Assembly: GCA_026122225.1 (NCBI GenBank)
Contig: JANEZZ010001905.1
Coordinates: 2,916,001-2,980,000 of the forward strand
DNA from: Heloderma charlesbogerti
Taxonomy: Eukaryota; Chordata; Lepidosauria; Squamata; Helodermatidae
Direction: 5' to 3'
DNA: 64,000 nt
Shown: one piece after another, positions 9,960 to 20,310 of the stretch
Layout of the letters: every line of letters starts with the position of its first letter
Position numbering within the stretch: the first letter of the stretch is position 1
Made by a program: the position numbers and the translations under genes
Notes under the pieces: generated by a model
The model's input: only the letters and a program-made list of their open reading frames with translations
Told to the model about the DNA's origin: nothing
The model's database searches: none

Positions 9960-10262
9960 CCTGTCTTTTCTTACTTAGGTCATATTATTTCATGTAAAAA
10001 AATATTATTGTCCTGAGTTTTTGAACACTGAAACGCATGATACATCTGAATGCAATTCACTGAAGAAATAATGTTGACATGGTGTGTTGTCAGTTTATGC
10101 TGACATTTTATTTTATTGCTCTGCTGTGCCTTGTTTTTTACTATAATTTTATTTTTAAAAAATATTGTGGGAATTGTTTTAAATATTATTTTGATCTTTT
10201 ATGGTGAGTTGCACGGAGAACATTAGCTGAAGAGTGGCCTATAAATATTCTAAATAAGGTAG
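9960..10262 (+). mobile_element. Probable L2-like LINE 3' tail
   Basis: AT-rich text ends in 'aagagtggcctataaatatt', resembling the 'gggcggtataaat' tails at 11090 and 56300. The 5' limit is not defined. Confidence 0.35.
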
Positions 10263-10274
10263 GTGGGTTGATAA

Positions 10275-10275
10275 A

Positions 10276-10318
<43 letters not shown>
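10275..10318. repeat. (GT)n(GA)n microsatellite
   Basis: About ten GT units followed by about twelve GA units. Confidence 0.9.
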
Positions 10319-10424
10319 TCCTAAGCAAGGACAAATGTGGACCTCTGGCGCCAGGAGTTCAATGGAACTGGAGCTGACTCCAGGATGACTCCACTACCTG
10401 AAGAATACAAGTCCCATCATTCCT

Positions 10425-10655
10425 GGCAAGGCCAGCTTCAGGCTTTTGTGGGCCCTTGGGCAAGAGGACTCCCTTGGTGAGTCCACCTTACCACCACCAT
10501 TGTCACCAGCTGCTCCTTCTCCCCCTCCCCACCACTGTTGTCTGGGCCAGAGCGAGAGAGGCGGGGGAAGAAGCAGGTTGCCAGGGTAAAGAGGAGGAGC
10601 AGCTCCAGGGGGCTCTTGTCAGTGGGACCCTGCTGGGGTGTGGGCCCTTGGCAAG
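10425..10655 (-). repeat. GC-rich interspersed repeat, copy 1
   Basis: Inverted relative to the copies at 12968-13326 and 18515-18805. Shared words include 'tctggcccagacaa' (in reverse), 'cccactgacaagag' and 'cttgcccaagggcc'. Family unclassified. Confidence 0.55.
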
Positions 10656-10764
10656 ATCCTGACCATGCCTCCCCTTGACACCAGCCCTGATCCCTGGCTA
10701 CTGACTGGGGCTGATGGGAGTTGGAGTCCAGCTTCCGAGCTGCCCATAAAGACAGATCCCTTTA

Positions 10765-11113
10765 CTCCATTTTCGTTGGTGGCCCCCAAATTATGGAATA
10801 ATCTCCCCGATGAGGCCCGCCTGGTGCCAACATTGTTATCTTTTTGGCACCAGGTTAAGACCTTTCTCTTCTCCCAAGGCATTTGGCAGCATATGATAAG
10901 TGTTTAATCAATCCTGGAATGTCTTATGGTTATGGTTGTTTGTTTTTGAGACTGTTTGTTTGAAGTTGTTTTAGATATAAGTTTCTTTTGTGTGTATTGT
11001 CTGTGCATGTGTTCTTTATGTAGATTGTTTTTAATCTCTGTATATTGTATTTTTAATGTTTTTAATCTTTGCAAACCGCCCAGAGAGCTCTGGCCATTGG
11101 GTGGTATAGAAAT

Positions 11114-11164
<51 letters not shown>
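10765..11164 (+). mobile_element. L2-like LINE 3' end with (AAT)n tail
   Basis: The broken frame still reads like the LINE C-terminus 'APKLWNNLPDEARL', then '...FWHQVKTFLF'. The 3' untranslated part ends 'gagctctggccattgggtgg' and runs into an AAT microsatellite (11116-11164). Confidence 0.65.
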
Positions 11165-11167
<3 letters not shown>

Positions 11168-11239
11168 CATTTGTCCACCGCTCCTAGCACTGGCTATTCT
11201 GACCGACAGCATCTGCCCTTTTTCCAACGCCTGATCCTT

Positions 11240-11335
11240 TATCTTTAACTGGAGGCAGTTGGGACTGAACCTGAACCTGGGCCCTTCTGCATGCGGAGCA
11301 TATGCTCAGCCTACTACACTTACAGGCCCCTCCCT
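11240..11335 (-). mobile_element. tRNA-derived SINE head
   Basis: In reverse: 'gtaggctgagcatatgctcc', then 'gcatgcagaaggg', then 'ccaggttcaggttcagtccc'. Same head type as 7586-7826. The body is missing. Confidence 0.5.
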
Positions 11336-12235
11336 GGAGACCCCAAAGAGCCCCGGGGCTATAAACCTGGTTCCTCAGATTCTACTCTCTGTTCACAGGA
11401 CAAATGTGTATAGAATGAGCACACAGATGGCAGAGAGGGATTGCGCCTGATCACGGCTGCCCCTTCTCCAAATCCAGATGGCCTGAAATGTGTATTGGGC
11501 AGGGATTTTTGTAAATGTGCACATTTTGCCCCGATTTTGTGCAGAACGTGTCCTCCTTCATTCTTTTTCTTCTTCTTTTTTAGCTTTTGCTCTGGGATGG
11601 GGGGGGCTACTCCTTCAAATCCTCATTTCTCTCTCACCTCCCTTTGGCTCCTTCCCTTTCCCTGAAAGGACCTCAGTGAAGCTAGTTAGGTATAGTGACA
11701 AGGGATGACCTGCCTGGCACATCTTTGTTGCACATAATAATTGCCCAGTTGAGACTTCACAACTGATTTGGTTCTCTGCGGCCAAAAGACTTGCCTACAA
11801 AAACAATCTATGCACCATCCCAAGCCTCCCTGGTTATGAAGTGTAACGATCTGTTCAAAGGAAACCAGGGCATTTCTCCAAATTATTCATTCTAGGAAAC
11901 GCACGTGAGCTCTGATGGCAGAATAAAGAATGAATCTGAAGTGTGTGTTCTGGGTTTTTGCTTTGTGTTTGTTTGTTTAATCTTGGGCACGTGGAGCAGC
12001 TTTGTTGTCAATTATTTTGAGAGAGTGCAAAGCTCTCAGAGAATTAGATTGTTGGTGGGTGGGAGACGCCATGAGAAAGAAACTGCTCCTTTCCAGCCAC
12101 ACAAAAACCCTTCCCCTCCCAGTCCATGAAGCTTCCTTGCTCTTCGGACAGGAGAGAAAAGAAGACCGCAGCCCTGCATGCTTCCACTGTAGAATCATTG
12201 AGACGAGAGCAACATTCCCCCGCCCTGGTGCTCTT
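11336..12235. other. No gene recognised
   Basis: Mixed sequence without a recognised repeat or coding signal. Confidence 0.4.
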
Positions 12236-12350
12236 TAGATACGTGGGACTACAACTCCCATCACCTCCAGCCATCAATGGTCACATGGGCTGGAATGATG
12301 GGGGTTGCAGTCCAACACATCTGGAGTGCAAAGGGTTGGGGAAGGCTCAC
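12236..12350. mobile_element. Palindromic hAT-type MITE copy
   Basis: The arms 'gggactacaactcccatcac' and 'gatgggggttgcagtccaac' are inverted copies of each other. The element ends 'gggttggggaaggctc', the same family as 22470-22595. Confidence 0.6.
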
Positions 12351-12967
12351 TTAGAGCCTCCAGATGGTCACATCCAGCCAGCCATACATGCATCCCTGCA
12401 TTCAAAGTATGTTTATCCTGAGCCCAAAAGGCTTCCAGAGCAAACAGTAACACAAGACTGTCCCTGCCTGCCGCCTTGCACTCTAAGAAGACACGGCACG
12501 GCACGCAAAAAGGAAGGGATGGGAAGAGGGGGGAAACCGAGTTGTTGTTTAGGAGGGCTGGTGCAATGGCTTCTCCTCTCCTTCTCTCTTCTCTTTCTGC
12601 ACAGCCTGCCGGTGTGGTGATGACCATTGAGGGAAGAGGAGCCTTCACGATTCAGCGGGGCTACAGTCTGTTAAGTTCCACCCATTCACACCCAGCGGGT
12701 TGCTCCCAAAACCTTTAAGATTCCACGCAAGACTCTGGTCCTTCTTTTCTAGACCATACAACACCTCTGTAGAGTAGGCCAGCATTCTTACACAGCATTG
12801 AGGCTGCCAGGTAGTTAACAAGGATGTTGCTTTTGTGAAGGCTCAGTGTTTATCCGGAATACATTTGAGCTTTGCCTAGAAATGTCACAGCTCAGCCTCT
12901 TGCATTTCACGGCCCTTTGGCCTCACTGATTACAATGTGCAGGCCCAGTGTCACAGGTAGGCATGGT
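12351..12967. other. No gene recognised
   Basis: No recognised homology; several chance frames. Confidence 0.4.
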
Positions 12968-13326
12968 TAGGCATGTGCACCGGCCCACTGACAAGACCGC
13001 CGTAGAGTTGCTCCTCCTTCTCACCGTGGCAACCTGCTTGTTCTCCTCCTTCTTGCTCTGCCCCAGACAACGGTGGTGGTGAGAAGGAGCAGCAGCAGAC
13101 GCCCCGGCCGCCTGGCTCCCTGCCTCTCTGCCTGTCGAGCAAGCGAGTGGTAGCAATGAAGAGGAAGAGGAGGGGGAGCAAGAGCAGCTGGCGGCCATGG
13201 TGGTGAGGAAGTAGACTCACTGGGGGAGGGGCCCATGGAGCAGCTGCTGGCCATGGCGGTGAGAGGGTGGACCCACTCAGGGAGGGGCGTCGTACCCAAA
13301 GGCCCTCCAAAATTTGGAGCTGGCAC
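12968..13326 (+). repeat. GC-rich interspersed repeat, copy 2
   Basis: Carries 'cccactgacaagac', 'ccccagacaacggtggt', 'gagcaagagcagctgg' and 'ggccctccaaaatttgg', matching 18515-18805 in the same order. It runs directly into a TG tract. Confidence 0.6.
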
Positions 13327-13392
13327 TGTGTGTGTGTGTGTGTGTGTGTGCGTGTGTGTGTGCGCGCGCGCACGCACGTGCACGCACACACA
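13327..13392. repeat. (TG)n/(CG)(CA) microsatellite
   Basis: Alternating purine-pyrimidine tract: TG units, then CGCG and CACG. This is a potential Z-DNA former. Confidence 0.9.
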
Positions 13393-13644
13393 TGCATACA
13401 TTTAATGGCTTGATTGTTTTACTTTTTTTATTGCTAGTTGCCTTGGGCATTTTATATTTGAAAGGTAAGAAAGAAATTGACTCTCCAAAGCTGCCATTTC
13501 AATTCCTAAGAAAGCCTCCATTGGCACCAATAGGAGCTTTATTTGACATCCGAATAGCAGCTTGGGAGAAGCGGCTTTTGCCAGGCCCACAGAAGGGAGG
13601 GAGAGAAGAGTCAACTTCCCCTCCCAGCTTCCCCCAGTCCTGAG

Positions 13645-13757
13645 CAGTGGAGGCTTCAGTCGCGCCTTGGAGAGCTCCTTCAGAGTTCTGGCTGGTTCTG
13701 AATGAAACCTGGTGCGGAACCACCACCCACTGACATCGGAGCTGCCAGCCTCCACTG
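13645..13757. mobile_element. Deleted copy of the CAGTGGAGG hAT MITE
   Basis: Termini 'cagtggaggct' and 'cagcctccactg'. The left flank is gtcctgag (13637-13644). The right flank is gtcctcctgag, the same word with a 3-base insertion. Related to 15637-15826, with the left arm shortened. Confidence 0.65.
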
Positions 13758-14194
13758 GTCCTCCTGAGGCGATGCAGAGGAAGGGGTGGATGAAGCAGTA
13801 GTACTTCCATCCCCAGGAGCGCAAGCAGTGGGAGGGGGAATGTGTCCGATGGCATGGAGCTGCAAACAAGAAAAGAGGCTGCAGCTGGTGAGGGCAGGCA
13901 GACACGGGGCTAAAAGGCCAGCTGGGAGCTCAGGGTCTGAGACCGTTCAGGGCCAAAAGCCTCGGGGTAGATTGACACAGATTGACATGGGGGGTGGATT
14001 AACATGCAGCTGTTTGCTCAGTGAGGGTGGGCAAAACTACCCTCCCCCCATTTCAGGAAGGACTCTGAGCAGGCCTGGTTCCATCCTTCGATGCCCAGCA
14101 AGCTATTTGAATAACAGAACAAAAAAACCCAGGCACGTTCATTGCATTCATAGAACTGATGATACATCTCATTTGGCCCTACGAGGACATTATG

Positions 14195-14548
14195 ATCATA
14201 GAATCATAGAATAGTAAGGTTGGAAGGGGCCTACAAGGCCATCGAGTCCAAACCCGTGCTCAGTGCAGGAATCCAAGTCAAAGCATCCCTGACAGATGGC
14301 TGTCCAGCCTCGTCTTGAATGCCTCCAGTGCGAGCCCACCACCTCCCTGGGTAACGGGTTCCACTGTCGTATTGCTCTAACAGTCAGGACATTGTTCCTG
14401 ATGTTCAGCCAGAATCTGGCTTCCTGCAACTTGAGCCCATTATTCCATGTCCTGCACTCTGTGATGATCAAGAAGAGATCCTGGCCTTCCTCTCTGTGAC
14501 AAGCTTTCAAGTATTTGAAAGGTTGTCACGGAGAGGAAGGCCAGGATC
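14195..14548 (-). mobile_element. CR1 3' end with fold-back 5' end
   Basis: Begins with the inverted CR1 tail 'atcatagaatcatagaatag' and continues in reverse to about 14516. It then turns around: 14508-14548 repeats the last ~40 bases in forward orientation. Arms 14477-14501 and 14524-14548 are complementary apart from one or two bases. Confidence 0.75.
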
Positions 14549-14720
14549 ATATGAAGGTGCCTTGTATTGACTTAGCCCATTGGTCCAGAGAGCTTCGGCT
14601 ATTGGGCGGTATAGAAATGAAATAAATAAATAAATAAATAACCCAGCATCATCTATTCTGACTGGCAGTGGGGTGTCCAGGATTTAGTAGGTGTTACCAT
14701 CTTTGTAAAGGTGAACCATT
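14548..14720 (-). mobile_element. tRNA-SINE body split by an L2-like tail
   Basis: 'gaaggtgccttgtattgac' and 'ttggtccagagag' belong to the SINE 3' end. An L2-like tail ('gcttcggctattgggcggta' plus AAAT units, about 14588-14640) interrupts it, and 'ctattctgactggcagtggg' resumes the SINE. Confidence 0.5.
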
Positions 14721-14892
14721 TTCCTCTCATAATTCCTTAATTCTGAGCTAAAGAAAGCATCTACAGAAGTATGCCTCCATCATATCTGGCTGGGAGGAAT
14801 GCAAATGTTCCCACATTTCAGTGTTTTTCTATATGTGAAACCCCACAAATAGAAGATGTATTCATTATGTTTTCTTCTGTGAATTATATACA

Positions 14893-14935
14893 TACTGCCT
14901 CCGACCCTGGGGGTAGCATATAGCCATCATGTTTC
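14893..14935 (-). mobile_element. Small CR1 3' fragment
   Basis: 'atactgcctccgaccctggg' plus 'gtagcatatagccatca' matches the CR1 3' region in reverse. Confidence 0.5.
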
Positions 14936-15012
14936 TATCCCCTTAACGCTTATAGAAAAATAGAAAGAAGCTGCAACGAAAATGTATAACCATGACTCTT
15001 TGAAACATAAAC

Positions 15013-15018
15013 TTTATT
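15013..15018 (-). terminator. Second AATAAA downstream of SST
   Basis: TTTATT on the plus strand, about 300 bases beyond the SST stop codon. A possible distal polyadenylation signal. Confidence 0.35.
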
Positions 15019-15143
15019 GCAAGAAAGAATTAAAAAGAGCACATTAGAGTGACTTTGCAATGTTGGGGATGGGTTGGTGTGTCATGAAGAAATAGTCAGA
15101 GATCACAAACGCAAGGAAATTGTGTACAATTGAAACTGAATGT

Positions 15144-15149
15144 TTTATT
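15144..15149 (-). terminator. SST: SST polyadenylation signal
   Basis: AATAAA on the gene strand about 165 bases after the SST stop codon. This fits the short 3' untranslated region usual for somatostatin. Confidence 0.65.
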
Positions 15150-15313
15150 AAAACAACTTCAAAATCAAACTGAATTTTTTTCTGTCTTTTTTTTTTCATT
15201 TTACTTTAACAATGTGTTATATATTACAGTCTTCAGCTCCTGGCATGAAGGGACTGGGAAATCAGGGAGAGACTTGAGGTGAAGGGTGGGGAGGGAGGAA
15301 GAGATTTCTAAAG

Positions 15314-15523
15314 CTAACAGGATGTGAATGTCTTCCAGAAGAAATTCTTGCATCCAGCTTTGCGTTCTCTGGGTGCCAGAGGGTTCAAGTTGGCCGATCT
15401 TTCCAGCTCCAGCCTCACTTCATCTTGCTCAGCGCCGTGGGACAAATCATCTGATTCCAGGGCCTCATTTTCGGATTGGTTGGGTTCTGAGAGCAGTTCC
15501 GCCAGGAAATACTTGGCCAGTTC
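15314..15523 (-). CDS. SST: Preprosomatostatin, coding exon 2 (includes SST-14)
   Basis: Encodes the C-terminal 69 residues of preprosomatostatin, starting [16 protein letters not shown], and ends at TAG 15314-15316. The mature SST-14 ([14 protein letters not shown]) spans 15317-15358. Its two cysteines form the ring, and FWKT is the receptor-binding turn. SST-14 follows the dibasic Arg-Lys site in PRERK. The longer form is released after the single Arg in LER|SANLNP. Counting from Ser gives 27 residues, one fewer than mammalian SST-28, because the segment reads [13 protein letters not shown]. Somatostatin is a secreted inhibitor of growth hormone, insulin, glucagon and gut hormone release. 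The acceptor is a pyrimidine-rich tract ending CTGTAAAG immediately before GAA. Phase 0 joins it to the exon at 24395-24535. Confidence 0.97.
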
Positions 15524-15636
15524 CTTTACAGAAAAGGAGAAAGGGAGACCTGTGTGAAGAAGGCTCATTCGATTCTGATTGTGTCAGCCAGTTGAGCTGA
15601 AAATGGTCTCTCTCTCTCTCTCCCTGGACAAATCTC

Positions 15637-15826
15637 CAGTGGAGGCCGGTGGCTCCGATGTCAGTGGGGTGGTGAATCTGCTCCGGGTTTCAGTCAGAAC
15701 CAGCCAGAACTCTAAAGGAGCTATGCTTTGCACCTTGGATGGCTCCTTTAGCATTCTGGCTGGTTCTGACTGAAACCCAAAGCGGATTCACCATCCCACT
15801 GACATCAGAGCCACCAGCGTCCACTT
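15637..15826. mobile_element. CAGTGGAGG hAT MITE, full length (190 bp)
   Basis: Nearly the whole element is one inverted repeat: 'cagtggaggccggtggctcc' against 'ccaccagcgtccactt'. Flanks caaatctc (15629-15636) and caaatgtc (15827-15834) match at 7 of 8 bases. It lies in the SST intron about 110 bases from exon 2. Confidence 0.85.
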
Positions 15827-15850
15827 CAAATGTCTGTTACTTACATTCAG

Positions 15851-16150
15851 TCATAGAATAGTAGCAATCATAGAATAGTAGGGTTGGAAGGGGCCTGCAA
15901 GGCCATTGAGTCCAACCCCCTGCTCAATGCAGGTGTCCAAGTCAGAGCATCCCTGACAGGTGGCTGTCCAGCCTCGTCTTGAATGCCTCCAGTGTGGGAG
16001 AGCCCACCGCGTCCCTAGGTAGTTGGTTCCATTGTCATATTGCTCTAACAGTCAGGAGGTTTTTCCTGATGTTCAGCCAGAATCTGGCTTCCTGTCACTT
16101 AAGCCCATTATTCCATGTCCTGCACTCTGGGGTGATCGAGAAGGGATGTG
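15851..16150 (-). mobile_element. CR1 3' end
   Basis: Inverted tail ('catagaatagtagggttgga'), then the usual CR1 3' text to 'ctgcactctggggtgatcga'. 5' truncated; lies in the SST intron. Confidence 0.85.
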
Positions 16151-16664
16151 CGGCTGTGTGTGGCTGTTGGGAAACTGCAATTGCTTCCTAGAATGTGTTT
16201 GCTGTATCAGAATGCATGTTGTGAATTCTTTCCTATACGGACGTACTTTTCCTGTAGACCTTTCATCATATTTGCAGCAGCTCTGGTTGAAAGAAGAACA
16301 ATGTGCATCATACTTGCATTCAAGTTGGCCAAAAAAAAGTCCACTGAACACACTCAAAGGGAGAGAGAGAGTGGCACAGATCTTTTTTTTAAAAAGTCCA
16401 ATGGGGGGTGTTTAAGGAAGGAGAGTGACGATTTGTGCACATGGGCCAAAGGCAATTTTATCTTTCAAGTTGTGATAAAAAAAAACTGTACATTGTTCCA
16501 TTTTTAAGGAAAAGAAAACAAAAAATGTTTTCAGGATCCTCACACTTTTAATGTTGCATCTCTCTTTTAGAGTGTACATGTCAAATCATGCAAGATACGC
16601 ACAGATAGTTGTGTGCACATGTGAAGCAGAACAGGGAGCCCTTGCTGCTATAAAGGGTCCCAAC

Positions 16665-17221
16665 TAGGGATGTGCAAACCCACCCCCATCCAGGTTCTCC
16701 AGGTGCCCACACACCCCTGCCCCTGCTCACCGGTCCCCAGACCGTGCTCGAGCCCCTCCTGCACTCAGTGAGCAGCCCATACTCACCCCAGTGGCCTTGT
16801 CGAGCTCCATGGTTGCCATTTTTGAAAAATAAAATGGCAATTGCAAAAATGCGCATCTTTGCGTATGCACGAAAATGTGCATTTTGTGATTGTGCATATT
16901 TGCATGTGCGTGAAATGCACATTTTCATGTATATGCAAATATGCACATTTGTGAAATGTGCATTTCCGCATGTGCAAATACATATATGCATTCACAAAAT
17001 GTGCATTTTCATGCATAGGCAAAGATGCGCATTTTTGCAATCGCCATTTTATTTTTCAAAAAATGGTGACGGCAAAGCTCAACGAGGCCACTGGGGTGAG
17101 TGCAGGCCGCTTGCCAAGCATGGGCAGGGGAGAGTGGGGGCAGGGCCTCAGCAAGCGGGGCTGGTGTGTACGGGGGGGGCACCAGATTCCCAGATGGAAT
17201 CAAGCATCCGCACCATCCCTA
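16665..17221. mobile_element. TAGGGATG hAT MITE in SST intron (557 bp)
   Basis: Termini 'tagggatgtgca' and 'accatcccta', flanked by a perfect 8-bp duplication gtcccaac (16657-16664 and 17222-17229). The interior is a long inverted repeat centred near 16925. It is rich in TGTGCATTT/AAATGCACA words and holds two perfect octamers (ATTTGCAT at 16898-16905 and ATGCAAAT at 16933-16940). A related fragment lies near 61176-61590. Confidence 0.9.
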
Positions 17222-17229
17222 GTCCCAAC

Positions 17230-18480
17230 AGGACTGTGAAGCCTGATAACTATTTAGGGAGAGAACAGTTTGTCTGACAAAAGCAGTTTTGGTCCCCAGG
17301 AGATCTAGAGAAAAACATCACCATTTTCGCAGGGAAATGTCCCTTATGTTTAGAAGGGCTTGGTCTACCATGGACAAAGAAATTTAACTCCCAGACGAGT
17401 CTGTGCAACTGAGAGAAATAGGGCTGGGCCTTTTAAAGGCAGCATAGCTGAATAATAGAACCTCCATGTGTAGATGCACTGTACCTCTGAGTACTGGATG
17501 TGGGGGACAAAAAACAGGGAAAGTTGGCTTAGTACTCCACTCCCGGATTGTAACGGGCACAGTCTGGCACCTGGTGTGGGCCCATACCTCAGCAGGAGCC
17601 TGTAAGGGAAAAACTGGAGGCTAAAATTTCAGGGTCCCTGGTACTGGATACCTAGGCACACCTACTTTAAACAGCCTCAGTTTAGCCCTGATGCGGTAGG
17701 TGAGGTCCCTTTGGGGACCAAGACCAGAGTTTTCACATTCATTCAGATTTACTTAAATTCTACAAATAATGACTGAAACAATGACATACGCTAAATGCAT
17801 TTATTAAAGAGAGACATGGAAAGATAGCACACACTCCCCCACTCCACAGCAAAGCAAAAACAACGCAATACTTACAATTCTAGCCCCTGTACCCCAGTTA
17901 TCACTGGCACACGCTCTTCACCAGTAAAGGGACTCTCCTCTCCACTCTAGGCCCTGGCTTCACTTAAGGCCTACTGAATAGACCTCAGAGTAGCAGGTTG
18001 GGCTCAGAGTAAAGAAGGGGGTCCCAGATCTCTTCTGTGCACCCCAGTATATACCCTCTTAAAACTGGTTACCTCCCTCTTGATGCATATTCCAAAATTT
18101 TTCTTTTCATTGGACCATGTTGTTCCATATGCTTATTTTGTGACACGTAAGTTCCTTCCTACTGCCGACATACTTTGTTTACCCCAAAAAGCCCCTTAGT
18201 TCCCCATTTCTGTGGTCAACCGACTCTACTTCTTTTTCCTAAAACCAGTTAGAAGCAGCTCTGTCGCCCGCCCTCCAGGCACCCTGTAGTAACCTGCTTA
18301 GAGCCGCCTCATCCTTAGAAACATATGCAGCTCCAATTAATTGAAAGATAGACATGATTCAAACCCCTCTCGTCCCATCGCCCCTCTCAGTACGAGCAAG
18401 CAACTAACGTACCCCTTTCCTTACTTGCCCCATTGTATTCTAGCCATTAAACCCATAACGCATGCCTGTAAAGATACCTC
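17230..18480. other. Intronic stretch without a gene; possible reverse solo LTR
   Basis: On the minus strand a TATA-like GGTATATACT (around 18048-18057) precedes an AATAAA (17800-17805) by about 250 bases, a layout seen in LTRs. No TG...CA borders, target duplication or viral gene were found, so the LTR reading is weak. Confidence 0.25.
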
Positions 18481-18488
18481 CCTTTGAT

Positions 18489-18513
18489 ACACACGCACAC
18501 ACACACACACACC
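18489..18513. repeat. (AC)n microsatellite
   Basis: About twelve AC units with one CG interruption. Confidence 0.9.
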
Positions 18514-18514
18514 C

Positions 18515-18805
18515 CGAATATCCCTTCAGTCCCACTGACAAGAGCCCCCTGGACTCTCTTCTCCTCATCACCACGGCAACCTGGTTGTTCTCCTGCCTCT
18601 CGCTCTGGCCCAGACAAGGGTGGTAGTGAGGAGGAGGAGGAGGAGCAGATACGCCGGCCTGCTTGCTCAGTGGCTCTCTGGCTGCCAAACAAGCAAGTGG
18701 GGGCAATGATGAGAAAGGGGATGGGAGCAAGAGCAGCTGGTGACCCTGGCGGCGAGAAGGTGGGCTCGCTTGCCCAAGGCCCTCCAAAACCTGGGGCTGG
18801 CCCTG
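18515..18805 (+). repeat. GC-rich interspersed repeat, copy 3
   Basis: Matches 12968-13326 in order: 'cccactgacaagagccccct', 'ggcccagacaagggtggt', 'gggagcaagagcagctgg', 'ggccctccaaaacctggg'. The AC tract adjoins it on the left. Confidence 0.6.
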
Positions 18806-18812
18806 CTCTGCT

Positions 18813-18984
18813 CAGCGGAGGTTGGTGGCTCTGATGTCGGTGCGCTGGTGAACCTGCTCTGGGTTTCAGTCAGAACCAGTCAGACCTCTAATGGAGCTAT
18901 CCAAGCCAGAGTTCTGACTGGTTCTGACTGAAACCCAGAGCAGATTCACTGCCCCACTGACATTGGAGCCACCAGCCTCCACTG
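18813..18984. mobile_element. CAGTGGAGG hAT MITE (172 bp)
   Basis: Termini 'cagcggaggttggtggct' and 'agccaccagcctccactg', flanked by a perfect 8-bp duplication gctctgct (18805-18812, 18985-18992). An almost complete inverted repeat inside the SST intron. Confidence 0.92.
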
Positions 18985-19344
18985 GCTCTGCTCATACATT
19001 TTCCAGCAGTGTCTGGGTGGTAGCAGCTAGAAATGAAAATGCCCCAGACGATACAAACTTCGGCCTGATCCAGCAAGGCCGCTCTTACTGTCTTCATCTG
19101 ACATTTACCTAACTTCCGTCCACATGCCCTTTGACTTTAGGTTTCCAGAGAGCACGTGAGCACAACAAGCCATGCTCTGTTCAGTCCAGAGTGGAATATG
19201 TCTCTCGGAGGCAGGCCACATTCCCCTGATCCTTCCGCTGCAATCCCTTGGAATCAGGCAGGTATTTCCCTGCTAATGCCGAAGCGAACGGCATGTTACG
19301 CGGTCATCCCTTTTACCCACTCCAGCCCCTTCGCCAGGTGTGGG

Positions 19345-20035
19345 CTTCCCTGAGCAAGGGATAGCCTCAGTCCAGTCGTCCTTGCCCTGATGCCCTCCAG
19401 GCTGGATTACTCTAATGCTTTATATGTGGCACTATCCCTGGAGGCGGACCGCAAGCTTCAACTAGTGCGGGATTTGGCCGCTAGAATTCTCTGCTTGTGT
19501 AGGCAGAGTCATATTACACCAGTTCTGAAAGAATTGCACTGGTTGCCTATTCACTTCTGAGTCCAATTCAAGGTGTTGGTGCTTACCCTTGGAGCCCTGA
19601 ATGCCTCGGGACCCAAAGACTTTAAGGAGCACCTCCTCCCATCCCAATTTGCTCGTGCCTTAAGGTCATCAGATGAGGCCCTTCTCTGAGTGCCTTCGGT
19701 AAGAGAAGTCCATTATGAAGTGGCAAAGGAGAGGGCCTTTTCTGTGGTGGCCCCCCAACTCTGGAATCCTCTCCCTCCTGAGATTCTACTGGTGCCAAAT
19801 TAACATATTTTTATTTGCCTGGGCATTTTAATTTGTTTACAGTTTAATGTTCTTTGTATCATTTTTAGCTGGTTGATGCGTTGTTCTATTATCCCTCTCA
19901 GTGTTATGGCTTGATGTTTATTGTTTCTTATTATATTGTTGACATTTATTTTATATTTGTATACCACCCTAGAACCCACTTTTCTGGGTAAAGAGCAGCC
20001 AAGAAACATTTTAAATAAATAAATACAGAATTTGA
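19345..20035 (+). mobile_element. L2-like LINE, C-terminal coding part and tail
   Basis: The broken frame reads like a LINE C-terminus: '...CNALYVALSLEADRKLQLVR', then 'HITPVLKELHWLPI', then 'FSVVAPQLWNPLP'. It ends in 'aaataaataaat'. Stops and frameshifts make it a dead copy. Lies in the SST intron. Confidence 0.7.
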
Positions 20036-20059
20036 AAGACAGTGGATTCAACCACTGAT

Positions 20060-20310
20060 TATGTCAATGATGCCAGAGCAACTATGTCCCCCTGTCCATT
20101 GCACTGGGCAAGTCATTGTCACTCAGCCGCAGTTTCCCATCTGCAAAATGGAGATAATAGTGACCAGCCTCACAGGGTGTGTGTGTTTGTATGTTTGTTT
20201 TTGTTTGGGGGGGGGTTGTTAAAGGCAAATAAGGATTCTAAAGTGCTCTGCAAATTAAATGTGTTATATAAATGTTCAATAATAATAATAATAATAAGGT
20301 TTTTTTTAAA
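20060..20310 (+). mobile_element. MIR/CORE-SINE fragment
   Basis: 'gcactgggcaagtcattgtc', 'cagtttcccatctgcaaaat' and 'ggagataatagtgac' are the MIR core. The tail 'aaagtgctctgcaaat' runs into AAT units. Confidence 0.7.
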
